Under the pieces are notes generated by a model that saw only the letters and a list, made by a program, of their open reading frames with translations, searched no databases and was not told where the DNA came from. DNA of 64,000 nt from an uncultured bacterium (GTDB lineage Bacteria > Bacillota > Clostridia > Lachnospirales > Lachnospiraceae). The stretch is taken from NCBI GenBank assembly GCA_947647735.1, contig CANSLJ010000015.1, forward strand, positions 1 through 64,000. Reading direction: 5' to 3'. Positions 6,747 through 14,707 of the stretch are shown piece after piece (the stretch's first letter is position 1; each line of letters starts with the position of its first letter). A program made the position numbers and the translations under genes.

Positions 6747-6778
6747 AAAATATAGAGGCAATCTTGCCCCTATATTTT
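6747..6778 (-). terminator. Hairpin behind the P-type ATPase
   Basis: AAAATATAG pairs with CTATATTTT (6747-6755 with 6770-6778), continued by GGC/GCC after one mismatch, six-base loop. It lies just past the ATPase stop; the T-rich arm lies on the minus strand. Confidence 0.5.
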
Positions 6779-6786
6779 CATCAGCT

Positions 6787-8685
6787 TTATTCAAATTTTC
6801 TGTCATAAAGCAATGCCGCGATCAGTACCACAAAACAAGAGCCTGCATTATGTACCAAAGCACCCGTTGTCGGATTCAAAACGCCTAATACGGAACAGGT
6901 CACTGCTATAAAATTGATACACATAGAAAGAGTAATACTTAATTTGATCGTTGCTACAGTAGCATTTGACAATCTTTTCAGATAGGGAATTTTGGAAATA
7001 TCATCGCCCATAAGGGCAATGTCTGCTGCTTCCACTGCAATGTCGCTTCCCATGCTCCCCATTGCCACACCGACATCGGCAGTTTTAAGTGCAGGTGCGT
7101 CATTTACACCATCTCCGATCATACATACGCTGTTACCCTGTCCCTGAATTTCAGAAATACTCTGTACTTTTTCTTCCGGTAATAAATCTGCCCTTACTTT
7201 TGTAATTCCTGCCTTCGTTGCAAAATAAGAGGCAGTCTTTTGGCTATCACCTGTCAGCAATACGGTGTCGGTGTTCATCTCTGACAATTTTGCAGCCATT
7301 GTTGCTGCTTCCGGCTTTAATACATCTGATAATGCAAGCATACCTAAACAGGAATTACCATCATCAACAATAATGGATGCTTTTCCCTGAACACGCAGTT
7401 TTTCCAATTCATTTTCCACATTTTTCGGAATCGTCATACCGCATTGTAGAATGTATTTTTCATTTCCCAGATATAATCTTCTGCCGGATACTTCTGCACA
7501 GATACCTTTCCCGCTTTGCATCTGAAAAGAATCAGAATCCTTTAACACTATGCCTTTTTCCCTGGCATGAGCGACAATCGCTTTTCCTAATGGGTGTTCA
7601 CTTTTGGCTTCAGCAGAAGCTGTCAGCGAAAGCAGTTCACTTTCACTTATATTTTTATGAAACGATATGATGTCGCTTACTTCTAATCTTCCATAGGTCA
7701 GTGTACCTGTTTTATCAAAAGCTATGGTATTCACCTTTCCCATTTTTTCAAGTGCTTCACCGGATTTAATGATCACACCATGTTTCGTTGCCTGCCCTAT
7801 TGCCGCCATGATAGCGGTTGGTGTGGCAAGCACCAATGCACACGGGCAGAATACAACCAAAACGGTTACTGCCCTTACAATATCCTGTGTCGCAAGTCCT
7901 GTAATAATGGCAATCATCATGGCAACAGGTACAAGCCAGCTTGCACATCTATCAGCGATTCTCTGCATGGGTGCCTGCCTGTTCTCCGCATCCTGAACCA
8001 TTCGGATCAGCTTTTGAAGGGAACTGTCCTCGCCTACTTTGGTCGCCCTCATATCAATAGAACCAAAACGGTTGATCGTCCCGCAAAAGACCTCTTCTCC
8101 GATACCTTTATCAACCGGAAGTGATTCTCCTGTCATAATAGACTGGTCAATGGAAGTTTCCCCTTGAATAATAATGCCATCTACAGGAATTGTTTCTCCC
8201 GGTAACACCCGAAGTACATCATTTTGACGGATTTGCTCTGCCGGAATCATTTCTTCCAATCCGTTCATGGATTTATCATCTGCGATTCGTCGTCCCTGTG
8301 TGGGTGCAAGACTAATCAGCTTTTTCAGTCCCTTTTTAGCCCTGTTCGTTGTCATATCTTCTAAAATAGCACCGATTTCCATGATGAAAGCAACTTCTCC
8401 GGCAGCGAATAAATCTCCGATCGCAATCGCCGCAATCATGGCGATGCTGATCAGCAGGGCAGAAGATATTTTACTGATTCCCTTATTATAAATGACTCTC
8501 CATACCGCAAGATATAATAAAGGAATCCCACAGATAATAACGGTCACCCATGCAGGATCAAAAGGTAATACATTCCCTGGCAAAACAATGCCTGTTCTTG
8601 GAAATACAAAACTCATAATAAGAAAGACACCGCCCACAACCGTCATCGGCAGACCTGCCAAAAAATCATTCATACGTTTTATCAT
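6787..8685 (-). CDS. Heavy-metal P1B-type ATPase
   Basis: A 632-residue metal-exporting ATPase in the cytoplasmic membrane. Visible in order: TGES (185-188, actuator), CPC in the metal-binding membrane helix (280-282), phosphorylation site DKTGTLT (Asp324), SEHPLGKA (nucleotide domain), GDGVNDAPAL hinge motif. There is no N-terminal metal-binding (HMA) domain. The last helix carries ALVHNAGS rather than the Cu-type MxxSS or the ZntA-type aspartate, resembling CtpC-like Mn/Zn pumps, so the substrate is open. Start ATG 8685 behind AAAGGTGG. A TetR gene is divergent, with inverted repeats between the two, suggesting metal- or stress-dependent control. Confidence 0.85.
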   Translation of the reverse strand: MIKRMNDFLAGLPMTVVGGVFLIMSFVFPRTGIVLPGNVLPFDPAWVTVIICGIPLLYLAVWRVIYNKGISKISSALLISIAMIAAIAIGDLFAAGEVAFIMEIGAILEDMTTNRAKKGLKKLISLAPTQGRRIADDKSMNGLEEMIPAEQIRQNDVLRVLPGETIPVDGIIIQGETSIDQSIMTGESLPVDKGIGEEVFCGTINRFGSIDMRATKVGEDSSLQKLIRMVQDAENRQAPMQRIADRCASWLVPVAMMIAIITGLATQDIVRAVTVLVVFCPCALVLATPTAIMAAIGQATKHGVIIKSGEALEKMGKVNTIAFDKTGTLTYGRLEVSDIISFHKNISESELLSLTASAEAKSEHPLGKAIVAHAREKGIVLKDSDSFQMQSGKGICAEVSGRRLYLGNEKYILQCGMTIPKNVENELEKLRVQGKASIIVDDGNSCLGMLALSDVLKPEAATMAAKLSEMNTDTVLLTGDSQKTASYFATKAGITKVRADLLPEEKVQSISEIQGQGNSVCMIGDGVNDAPALKTADVGVAMGSMGSDIAVEAADIALMGDDISKIPYLKRLSNATVATIKLSITLSMCINFIAVTCSVLGVLNPTTGALVHNAGSCFVVLIAALLYDRKFE

Positions 8686-8703
8686 AATGATACCACCTTT
8701 CTG

Positions 8704-8718
8704 GGAACACCTTGTTCC
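8704..8718. promoter_or_regulatory. Inverted repeat GGAAC-N5-GTTCC
   Basis: Arms 8704-8708 and 8714-8718, directly ahead of the ATPase ribosome site and just before the TetR promoter. Possible repressor site; it shares GGAAC/GTTCC arms with the larger palindrome at 8816-8848. Confidence 0.4.
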
Positions 8719-8721
8719 TTG

Positions 8722-8750
8722 TTGACAACCATTTTTAATAATTGTACAAT
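8722..8750 (+). promoter_or_regulatory. Sigma-A promoter of the TetR gene
   Basis: TTGACA (8722-8727), 17-base spacer, TACAAT (8745-8750). The -10 lies in the palindrome ATTGTACAAT, so it could also serve the minus strand. It gives a leader of about 115 bases that contains the operator candidate. Confidence 0.7.
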
Positions 8751-8815
8751 TTATATGTTATCAAACATTTTGTTTTGTATTTATCTTATCAACTTCATAG
8801 ATTAAATCAACAACC

Positions 8816-8848
8816 AAAATGTTCTTTATGTGCGATACGGAACATTTT
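8816..8848. promoter_or_regulatory. Candidate TetR operator (9-bp inverted repeat)
   Basis: AAAATGTTC (8816-8824) and GAACATTTT (8840-8848) form a perfect inverted repeat with a 15-base spacer, within the leader of the TetR gene. Position and symmetry suit autorepression. Confidence 0.55.
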
Positions 8849-8870
8849 TACTAAAATGTACGGAGGTCTT

Positions 8871-9422
8871 ATGGATAGGCGACAGCAGAAAACAAGACAG
8901 GCTATTTTTAACGCATTCAGTACCCTGCTTGAAAGAAAAAGTTTTGGAAACATCACAGTGCAGGAAATCATAGACGAGGCAAATGTGGGGAGAAGCACTT
9001 TTTATGCCCACTTTGAAACAAAAGACAGTTTATTAAAGGCGATGTGTACGGACATATTTCAGCACGTTTTTTCAGATGATCTGGGAAAGGAGGGTAATCA
9101 CGATTTTTCCCATGCCGGACATGATTTTGAAAAGGAACTCACACATATTTTATATCATTTACAGGATAACAGAAAAAACCTGAAAGGACTTCTTTCCTGC
9201 GACAGCGGGGAAATTTTTATGGGATATTTCAAAGAATATCTGGAACAGACATTTCCAGTATTTATTAACGGACTGCATTATAACGTTCCTGCTGATTATT
9301 TACTAAATCATGTTGTGTGCAGTTTTTCCGAAACAGTACGGTGGTGGATTACAGGACACGAACAATACACACCTGAACAGATAGCGGGATTTTTTATAGA
9401 ATGTATACGGAAGCAGGGATAA
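8871..9422 (+). CDS. TetR/AcrR family regulator
   Basis: A 183-residue repressor. The N-terminal helix-turn-helix is clear (NITVQEIIDEANVGRSTFYA, then HFETKDSLL), followed by an all-helical ligand domain with WWITGHEQYTPEQIAGFF near the end, as in TetR_C proteins of Firmicutes. The frame is open from 8742, but the ATG at 8871 has the ribosome site (CGGAGGTCTT). It is divergent from the P1B ATPase and most likely represses it and itself through the inverted repeats in the shared intergenic region. The inducing metal or compound cannot be read from the sequence. Confidence 0.85.
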   Translation: MDRRQQKTRQAIFNAFSTLLERKSFGNITVQEIIDEANVGRSTFYAHFETKDSLLKAMCTDIFQHVFSDDLGKEGNHDFSHAGHDFEKELTHILYHLQDNRKNLKGLLSCDSGEIFMGYFKEYLEQTFPVFINGLHYNVPADYLLNHVVCSFSETVRWWITGHEQYTPEQIAGFFIECIRKQG

Positions 9423-9444
9423 AAGGGGCAAATCCGTTACTTTT

Positions 9445-9869
9445 CTGCCCCATAGTTCCCGATTCATACAACCATTACTCATGCAGTTCCAGCGGCAGAC
9501 CATCAGGATCAAAGAAAAATGTCATTTTTTTATCTGTATACTCATCAACCCGTATCGGTTCACATTCGATTCCCAAATCTTTTAATTCCTGAACAGCCTC
9601 ATCTACATCATCCACTTTGAAACTCAAATGACGCAGCCCGCAGGCTTCCGGCCTGCTCACCCGTTTTGGGGGATCCGGTTCCGCAAAAATCTCCAGTTCA
9701 ACTGCCTCCGGGCCGGTTCCGATCCTTAAATCCAGTTTCCAGTCTTTACGGCTGCTGCGGTAATTCTCTCGAATGATCTCGAAGCCAAGTTTATTAACAT
9801 AAAAATCTTTCGCCGTCTCATAATCAGATACAATGATGGCAACATGATGTATCACTGAAAGATTCATAA
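9445..9869. repeat. Direct repeat carrying VOC copy B (partner 2613-3047)
   Basis: Second copy of the VOC gene and its 3' flank. Upstream of the start codon the two copies differ completely, so only the gene body moved or was copied. Confidence 0.9.
9475..9867 (-). CDS. VOC family protein (glyoxalase-like), copy B
   Basis: Encodes the same 130-residue protein as 2653-3045 except for one visible residue (Val5 for Met5). Here it stands alone with its own ribosome site (AAAGGAGACATATT) instead of being coupled to the hypothetical gene. It is convergent with the TetR gene. The near identity at the DNA level means recent duplication or gene conversion. Metal-ligand motifs are intact, so both copies are probably functional. 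Confidence 0.85.
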   Translation of the reverse strand: MNLSVIHHVAIIVSDYETAKDFYVNKLGFEIIRENYRSSRKDWKLDLRIGTGPEAVELEIFAEPDPPKRVSRPEACGLRHLSFKVDDVDEAVQELKDLGIECEPIRVDEYTDKKMTFFFDPDGLPLELHE

Positions 9870-9979
9870 TATGTCTCCTTTTGCTGTTTGCTTATTGCCG
9901 ACTCACTAAACCTGAATTTCCAATTTATCAGCGCAGCCATAACTATTTTTAACAAATATGTAATTCATAAATATATAAT

Positions 9980-10777
9980 TTATATACAGATCACATCCGA
10001 CAATTCGCTCCGCTTCGCCACATACAGCGGAAAATCCCCGCCTTTGTAGGGCAGATGCGACATCGCCACTTCCGCGCGCACCGTCTCATAGGCAAGTTCC
10101 GGCAGGTTGTTTTCCTCACTTAAATGGGACAACACGATCGCCTTCATATCATCATGCAGTATCCGACAGAGCAACTGCCCCGATGCCTCGTTGGAGAGAT
10201 GCCCCCTCTCCCCCAGAATCCTCTGTTTCAAGGGATAGGGATAAGAGCCAACCAGCAGCATATTCACATCATGGTTGGCTTCCAGAAACAAAATATCCGT
10301 ATCCTTCAGATTTTCAACAATATAATCGTTGTAAACCCCCAGATCCGTCACCACGGCTCCCTTTTGTTTTCCGTAGTTTATTTTATACCCCACCGGTTCC
10401 GCCGCGTCGTGGCTGATGCGGATCGGTGTAATCATCATATCTTTCACGGTATATTTCTGATCAGGCTTTATCACCTGAAACAATGATTCATCCATCGCCC
10501 CGACTCGCTTATCTGCCAGAACCGCCCTTTTTGTCCCTTCCGTACAGTAAATAGGAATCTGATACTTTCTTGAGATCACACCCAGTCCCTGTATATGGTC
10601 CGCATGCTCATGCGTGATAAAGATCCCGTCGATTTCCCGCAGAGACAGATCCAGCTCTGCAAGCCCTTTTTCCGTCCGCTTTCCGCTGATACCCGTATCA
10701 ATCAAAATATGGGTGGTATCAGAGCCCGCGTAAATACAATTGCCGCTGCTTCCGCTGGCAATGCTGCACATCCTCAT
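9980..10777 (-). CDS. MBL-fold metallo-hydrolase, YycJ/WalJ-like
   Basis: A 265-residue metallo-beta-lactamase-fold protein. It starts with CSIASGSSGNCIY, typical of the YycJ/WalJ group, and carries the metal motif HEHADH at 56-61, DTGISG, the second-shell VVTDLG, EANHD and a late SHLSEENN histidine. WalJ-type proteins act on nucleic acids and are linked to cell-wall and replication control in Firmicutes; here the WalKR genes are not adjacent. It follows the FtsA-like gene closely (about 65 bases), so the two may be co-transcribed. Confidence 0.85.
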   Translation of the reverse strand: MRMCSIASGSSGNCIYAGSDTTHILIDTGISGKRTEKGLAELDLSLREIDGIFITHEHADHIQGLGVISRKYQIPIYCTEGTKRAVLADKRVGAMDESLFQVIKPDQKYTVKDMMITPIRISHDAAEPVGYKINYGKQKGAVVTDLGVYNDYIVENLKDTDILFLEANHDVNMLLVGSYPYPLKQRILGERGHLSNEASGQLLCRILHDDMKAIVLSHLSEENNLPELAYETVRAEVAMSHLPYKGGDFPLYVAKRSELSDVICI

Positions 10778-10843
10778 TTGTTTTTCCTATTCCAGTTCCG
10801 CATGCATCCTTCCAGTACACATTAACCGGATGCATGCTGTTTT

Positions 10844-12973
10844 TTACTTCCAGTATATCTCCAAAACATCCCCGTCCCGCAGCACCTGCAGATGCTGTGC
10901 CGCCGCACCGTTCACCATTGTCACAAGAGTTCCCTTCGCTGTGGACAGATCAAAGTCAATAAAGTTAAATACATCCACAAAAACATACTCCTGTTTTCCG
11001 GTCAGCCTCACAGACGCGCCGTTCACCATCACCGTGATGGGAATAGGAATCACCACTTTCTGAGGCTCTTTTACCTCCTCCGGTTCATCCGCCTCCTCCT
11101 CGGCCTCTTCCGCCTCGTAAGATTCCTCTACGCCGGCTTTCTCATAGACGCTCTGGCGCCTCTTTGCCTCCTCTTCCTGCCGCATGCGGAGTTTTTCCGC
11201 CTCCGCCGCTTCCAGTTCCGATCTATCAACAAAACTCACAAGATAATTCTCATAGACTTTCGTCTCACGGTCAGCCAGCTTGTGATTCACCAGGATCACT
11301 TTTTCCTCCGGCAGCAGGATATCCATAAACTCAAGGAGCTGTCCCACCGTACAGTAATCCAGCACCTCCACATCATCTCCCTGCTGAATGCTGTAGGAAG
11401 AGAGCTGATAAACACCGTTCACCCGGGCATACTTCGGCACATCCAGCCGTTTTTCCTGCACCTGCACGGAGATGATATCCCGAAATTCCGGCAGGGAACT
11501 GATGGTCATACTCCCCGGCGCCCCTTCCGTGGATTCCTTCACACGGATCACATCGTTTTCATGGATCGGCGCATAAATATTGGCCTCCCGCCCGCCGATC
11601 CTGATGACAGCCGCCTCACCGAGCTGCCCTTTCACAGTCCTCGCCTTCTTATTTACCGTAAAACGCAGTTCCTTCCCGCGGCGCGGAAACAGCAGTTCAT
11701 TGGAAAAATCCGCCTGCATCGCCGCATCCACCACGGAAAGCTTGTCATTGTCATAGAGCTTGATCCGCTTGTCATTGAAAGTCACCACGATAAAATTGTT
11801 GTTCTGTTCATAGTAATTCAGACAGATACCCAGAGGTGTCACAAGGGTGGAATCCTTCTCGACCTCCTCCGAGAAAATGATATTTCCCATCACTTCCTTG
11901 CCCCGGAGTGCCGAACGCTGGCTCTGGATACCCAGCCTTTCCGCCAGCTTATCCGTATATCCCGGTATCTTTCCGCCGCCGCCCACTACAAAGACCGCGC
12001 TGACGGGCTTGTCCCCGTTTAATTCCAGTATCTTTTCCGCCGCTTCCTCCGCCAGCCTGTCGATAAAGGGCTCCAGCACTTTTAAAAGATCCGCACTCTT
12101 CATGGTCTGGGGAAATCCGATGATATCCTCATAGGTCACTTCCTCCCCCTCGCCAAGCTGCTTTTTGATCGCTTCCGCCCCTGCAAAATCCACAAGACAC
12201 TCCTTCGCGATCACCTCCGTCAGGGAATCCCCTGCCAGCGGGATCATCCCGTAAGCAGTGATGCTGCCGTCATCTGTGATACAGATATCCGATGTACCCG
12301 CCCCCACATCCACAAGCGCCAGATTCAGCATCCTGTAGTTTTTCGGGATGGCAACCTGAATCGCCGCGATAGGCTCCAGCGTCAGGCTCGCCACCCGAAG
12401 CCCGGCGATCCCCACTGCTTTATAGAGCCCGTCGATCACATCCTCCGGCAGAAAAGTCGCGATCAGGTCCGCACCGATGCTCGCCGCCTTATGCCCTTCC
12501 GGATTGCCGATCGGATAGTTGTTCATATAATAACGAATCACGGAATTGCCGACACAATAAAAGGACATGGCGGCATCCTCCTCCGAGGTAAATTCCTCGT
12601 AGGCCTTTTCGATCGCCATGGATCGCAGATTATAGACATCCTCCACCGTCACTTCCCTGCTCTCCGAAAATTCCAGCACGCTATGTACCGTAGCGGTCCG
12701 CAGAACACGCCCTGCCGCCGCGATACAGACCTCCGTAAGCTCCATCCCCGCAGCCTTTTCCAGCTCTTCCTTCACTTCCGTGATGGTCTCCCCCACCTGT
12801 CCTATATCGTGGATCTGCCCGTCCAGCATGGACCTTGTCTCATGCTCTTTGATCCGCTGGGCAATACAGTAGAACTCATCGCCTTTCTTATAGCCCACCG
12901 TCCCCACGACGCTTCTGGTTCCTATATCCAGTCCAAAGACCGTTTTTCCCGATATCTTTTTTACTTTTGCCAC
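10844..12973 (-). CDS. FtsA-domain cell division-like protein, long form
   Basis: A 709-residue actin-fold (ASKHA) protein. The first 380 residues carry the FtsA pattern: FGLDIGTRSVVGTVGY (phosphate 1), LALVDVGAGTSDICI (phosphate 2), VFVVGGGGKIPGYTDKLAE (adenosine). FtsA itself is about 420 residues and ends in a membrane helix. This protein instead continues with beta-rich domains, a strongly acidic helix (around 600-645, EEADEPEEVKEP) and a final beta-grasp-like domain (VMVNGASVRLTGK, DGDVLEIYW). The start is GTG at 12973 behind GGAGG, overlapping coaE by 13 bases. Such long forms are known in Lachnospiraceae; the role is uncertain, perhaps division or a surface assembly ATPase. Confidence 0.8.
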   Translation of the reverse strand: MAKVKKISGKTVFGLDIGTRSVVGTVGYKKGDEFYCIAQRIKEHETRSMLDGQIHDIGQVGETITEVKEELEKAAGMELTEVCIAAAGRVLRTATVHSVLEFSESREVTVEDVYNLRSMAIEKAYEEFTSEEDAAMSFYCVGNSVIRYYMNNYPIGNPEGHKAASIGADLIATFLPEDVIDGLYKAVGIAGLRVASLTLEPIAAIQVAIPKNYRMLNLALVDVGAGTSDICITDDGSITAYGMIPLAGDSLTEVIAKECLVDFAGAEAIKKQLGEGEEVTYEDIIGFPQTMKSADLLKVLEPFIDRLAEEAAEKILELNGDKPVSAVFVVGGGGKIPGYTDKLAERLGIQSQRSALRGKEVMGNIIFSEEVEKDSTLVTPLGICLNYYEQNNNFIVVTFNDKRIKLYDNDKLSVVDAAMQADFSNELLFPRRGKELRFTVNKKARTVKGQLGEAAVIRIGGREANIYAPIHENDVIRVKESTEGAPGSMTISSLPEFRDIISVQVQEKRLDVPKYARVNGVYQLSSYSIQQGDDVEVLDYCTVGQLLEFMDILLPEEKVILVNHKLADRETKVYENYLVSFVDRSELEAAEAEKLRMRQEEEAKRRQSVYEKAGVEESYEAEEAEEEADEPEEVKEPQKVVIPIPITVMVNGASVRLTGKQEYVFVDVFNFIDFDLSTAKGTLVTMVNGAAAQHLQVLRDGDVLEIYWK

Positions 12974-13566
12974 TGATAAGCCTCCAATACCTGATCGATC
13001 TGTCTGATGCTTTCCGCGAGAGATCCGCTGTTATCGATGACCGTCTGACAGTTTCTGCGAAACTCACTCTCCGGGAGCTGCTTTCCCATGATCGCGGTTA
13101 TCTTCTCCACACTGTATCCGCGGGAGCGCATAAGCCGTTCCCTGCGCACGCTCTCCTTTGCATAAATATACCACATCTCATCACATATTTTATCGAATCC
13201 GTTCTCAATTAGCAATGCCGCTTCTATAAAAAAAAGCCGAATCTCACCATTTTTTTCTGCCAGGTCCCTCCTGCGCAGTATCTCCGAGATGACCGCCGGA
13301 TGGATCAGAGCGTTTACTTTAGCCAGAAAATCACTGTTTCCGAATATCTTATCCGCCATAGCCGTCTTCAGGATCTGCCCGTCCTCACCCGTGATATCCT
13401 CCCCGAGCAGATCGATCAAAGGCGCATAGCATGCCTGTCCCGGCTTTTGCAGTTCCTTTGCCAGATCATCTGCCAGAATGATCTCACAAGGATAGTTGTT
13501 TCTGATGTAGGACAAGATTTCCGATTTTCCGCTACCGACACCGCCGGTAATTCCTATTGTCTTCAT
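12961..13566 (-). CDS. coaE: Dephospho-CoA kinase
   Basis: A 201-residue kinase for the last step of coenzyme A synthesis (ATP-dependent phosphorylation of dephospho-CoA). P-loop GITGGVGSGKSE at the N-terminus, ILADDLAKELQKPG, LIHPAV and the lid with RRERLMRSRGYS. Length is normal. Its 3' end overlaps the FtsA-like gene start by 13 bases, so the pair is translationally linked. In Firmicutes coaE usually follows polA; here two other genes and a promoter lie between. Confidence 0.93.
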   Translation of the reverse strand: MKTIGITGGVGSGKSEILSYIRNNYPCEIILADDLAKELQKPGQACYAPLIDLLGEDITGEDGQILKTAMADKIFGNSDFLAKVNALIHPAVISEILRRRDLAEKNGEIRLFFIEAALLIENGFDKICDEMWYIYAKESVRRERLMRSRGYSVEKITAIMGKQLPESEFRRNCQTVIDNSGSLAESIRQIDQVLEAYQWQK

Positions 13567-13618
13567 GTGTGTTTCTTCTTTCTGCTTTTTCGCCTTACCA
13601 ACATTTATAAATATATTT

Positions 13619-13627
13619 ATTATATCA
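13619..13627 (-). promoter_or_regulatory. Extended -10 promoter for coaE and downstream genes
   Basis: On the minus strand TGATATAAT, an extended -10 (TGn then TATAAT), within a very AT-rich stretch about 55 bases upstream of coaE. The -35 region is weak, as is common with extended -10 promoters. Confidence 0.5.
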
Positions 13628-13716
13628 AAAATACATTTTATTATCCCACATCTCCTATTTCGTTCTGTCAGTTCATCCCGTAATCCATTTCGTCAGCAAC
13701 TCTGCAATCCATTCTC

Positions 13717-14196
13717 TCACTCCGCGATATCCGCCAGCGTAAACGATATCACTTTCCTCAATTCATCCGGCGCGATCTCTATCTGATAACCGATCTTTCC
13801 CCCGCTGACCATGATCGTCTGCTGTTTCTCCGCGCTGCTGTCAATAAATGTCTTAAAAAACTTTTTCATCCCGACAGGCGAGCACCCGCCGTGGATATAA
13901 CCGGTGAGCCCTAACAGCTCTTTCGCTTTTATCATACTGATACTCTTTTCGCCTGCCGCAGACGCCGCCTTTTTCAGATTCAGTTCCCTGTTCACCGGCA
14001 CGACAAAGACATAATGTTCCCCCGACTTTCCTTCCGTGACCAGTGTCTTAAAGACCATGTTCGGATCTTCCTGCAATACCTCAGCCACTTCCATGCCGCT
14101 TATCACGCCGGATTCCACATAATTATGCACATTGAAAGGAATCTTTTTCTGTTCCAAAAGCCGTATGGCATTCGTTTTGATGTCCTGTTTTTTCAT
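13717..14196 (-). CDS. ybaK: Cys-tRNA(Pro)/Cys-tRNA(Cys) deacylase, YbaK/EbsC type
   Basis: A 159-residue trans-editing domain protein that hydrolyses mischarged Cys-tRNA(Pro). Family features: FNVHNYVESGVISGMEVAEV, DPNMVFKTLV, HYVFVVPVNRELNLKKAA, TGYIHGGCSPVGMKK (the conserved GG-SP loop) and the terminal GGKIGYQIEIAPDEL. Full length for the family. It lies on the minus strand between the Nim-type gene and coaE; the 150-base gap downstream contains the coaE promoter. Confidence 0.9.
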   Translation of the reverse strand: MKKQDIKTNAIRLLEQKKIPFNVHNYVESGVISGMEVAEVLQEDPNMVFKTLVTEGKSGEHYVFVVPVNRELNLKKAASAAGEKSISMIKAKELLGLTGYIHGGCSPVGMKKFFKTFIDSSAEKQQTIMVSGGKIGYQIEIAPDELRKVISFTLADIAE

Positions 14197-14224
14197 CTCA
14201 TCTCTTCTTTTCCATATTTTTATT

Positions 14225-14689
14225 CTACACGTTCCGCTTCCCGCTTATCTCTTCCACCGTCAGTTTCATGACCGTCGTCGCATGCACCGCTTCCTCCGGA
14301 AAAGAAAAACCGTCCTCATGGTACTGTCTCATCAATGCCCCCAGAGCCTCATATTTCTCATCGCCTGACACCATCTCGATCCGTCCCCTGCCGATCACGC
14401 TCTCATACTTCATCGTGCAGTTGCATCCGCCATCGCCGGCCACCAGTTTATGAGAACAATCCATCTCAAAACCGGCCCTGTTATCCTGTTTGATCAGTTC
14501 AAGCTTCTTTCCTTCTCCCGCTCCATGAAAATAGAGCGTTATCTTCTCCCCTTCCGCTTTCACGCCGAAATTAAGCGGGACAATATAAGGATAACCTCCA
14601 TCATTGAGCGCCAGCCGGCACACATCGCATTTTTCTATCACCTCGATGATCTCACTCAGATCTTTTATTTTTCTCTCTTCTCTTCTCAT
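14225..14689 (-). CDS. Nim-type pyridoxamine 5'-phosphate oxidase family protein
   Basis: A 154-residue flavin-binding split-barrel protein of the NimA/5-nitroimidazole-reductase-like group: CDVCRLALNDGGYPYIVPLN, then LYFHGAGEGKKLELIK and GYESVIG-like strand (MKYESVIGRGRI), ending with VMKLTVEEISGK. Chromosomal homologues are common in Clostridia and do not by themselves imply nitroimidazole resistance. Start at 14689 behind GGAGGATATTGCG, 18 bases after polA, so probably in the same transcript. Confidence 0.85.
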   Translation of the reverse strand: MRREERKIKDLSEIIEVIEKCDVCRLALNDGGYPYIVPLNFGVKAEGEKITLYFHGAGEGKKLELIKQDNRAGFEMDCSHKLVAGDGGCNCTMKYESVIGRGRIEMVSGDEKYEALGALMRQYHEDGFSFPEEAVHATTVMKLTVEEISGKRNV

Positions 14690-14707
14690 CGCAATATCCT
14701 CCGCCGG

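Noticed and set aside
7766-7948. A 60-codon minus-strand frame rich in Cys and His within the P-type ATPase gene, metallothionein-like at first sight
   Set aside because: It is an alternative frame of the conserved CPC membrane region; the composition comes from that DNA, not from a separate gene.
8409-8450. Possible operator within the ATPase gene
   Set aside because: Only chance short symmetry in coding sequence.
9423-9474. GGGGCA/TGCCCC hairpin between the TetR and VOC copy B genes as a terminator
   Set aside because: Short stem, long loop and no T tract; could be functional but is too weak to list.
10892-12022. A 376-codon plus-strand open frame opposite the FtsA-like gene
   Set aside because: Antisense shadow with His/Arg-rich composition; the minus-strand protein has clear actin-fold motifs.
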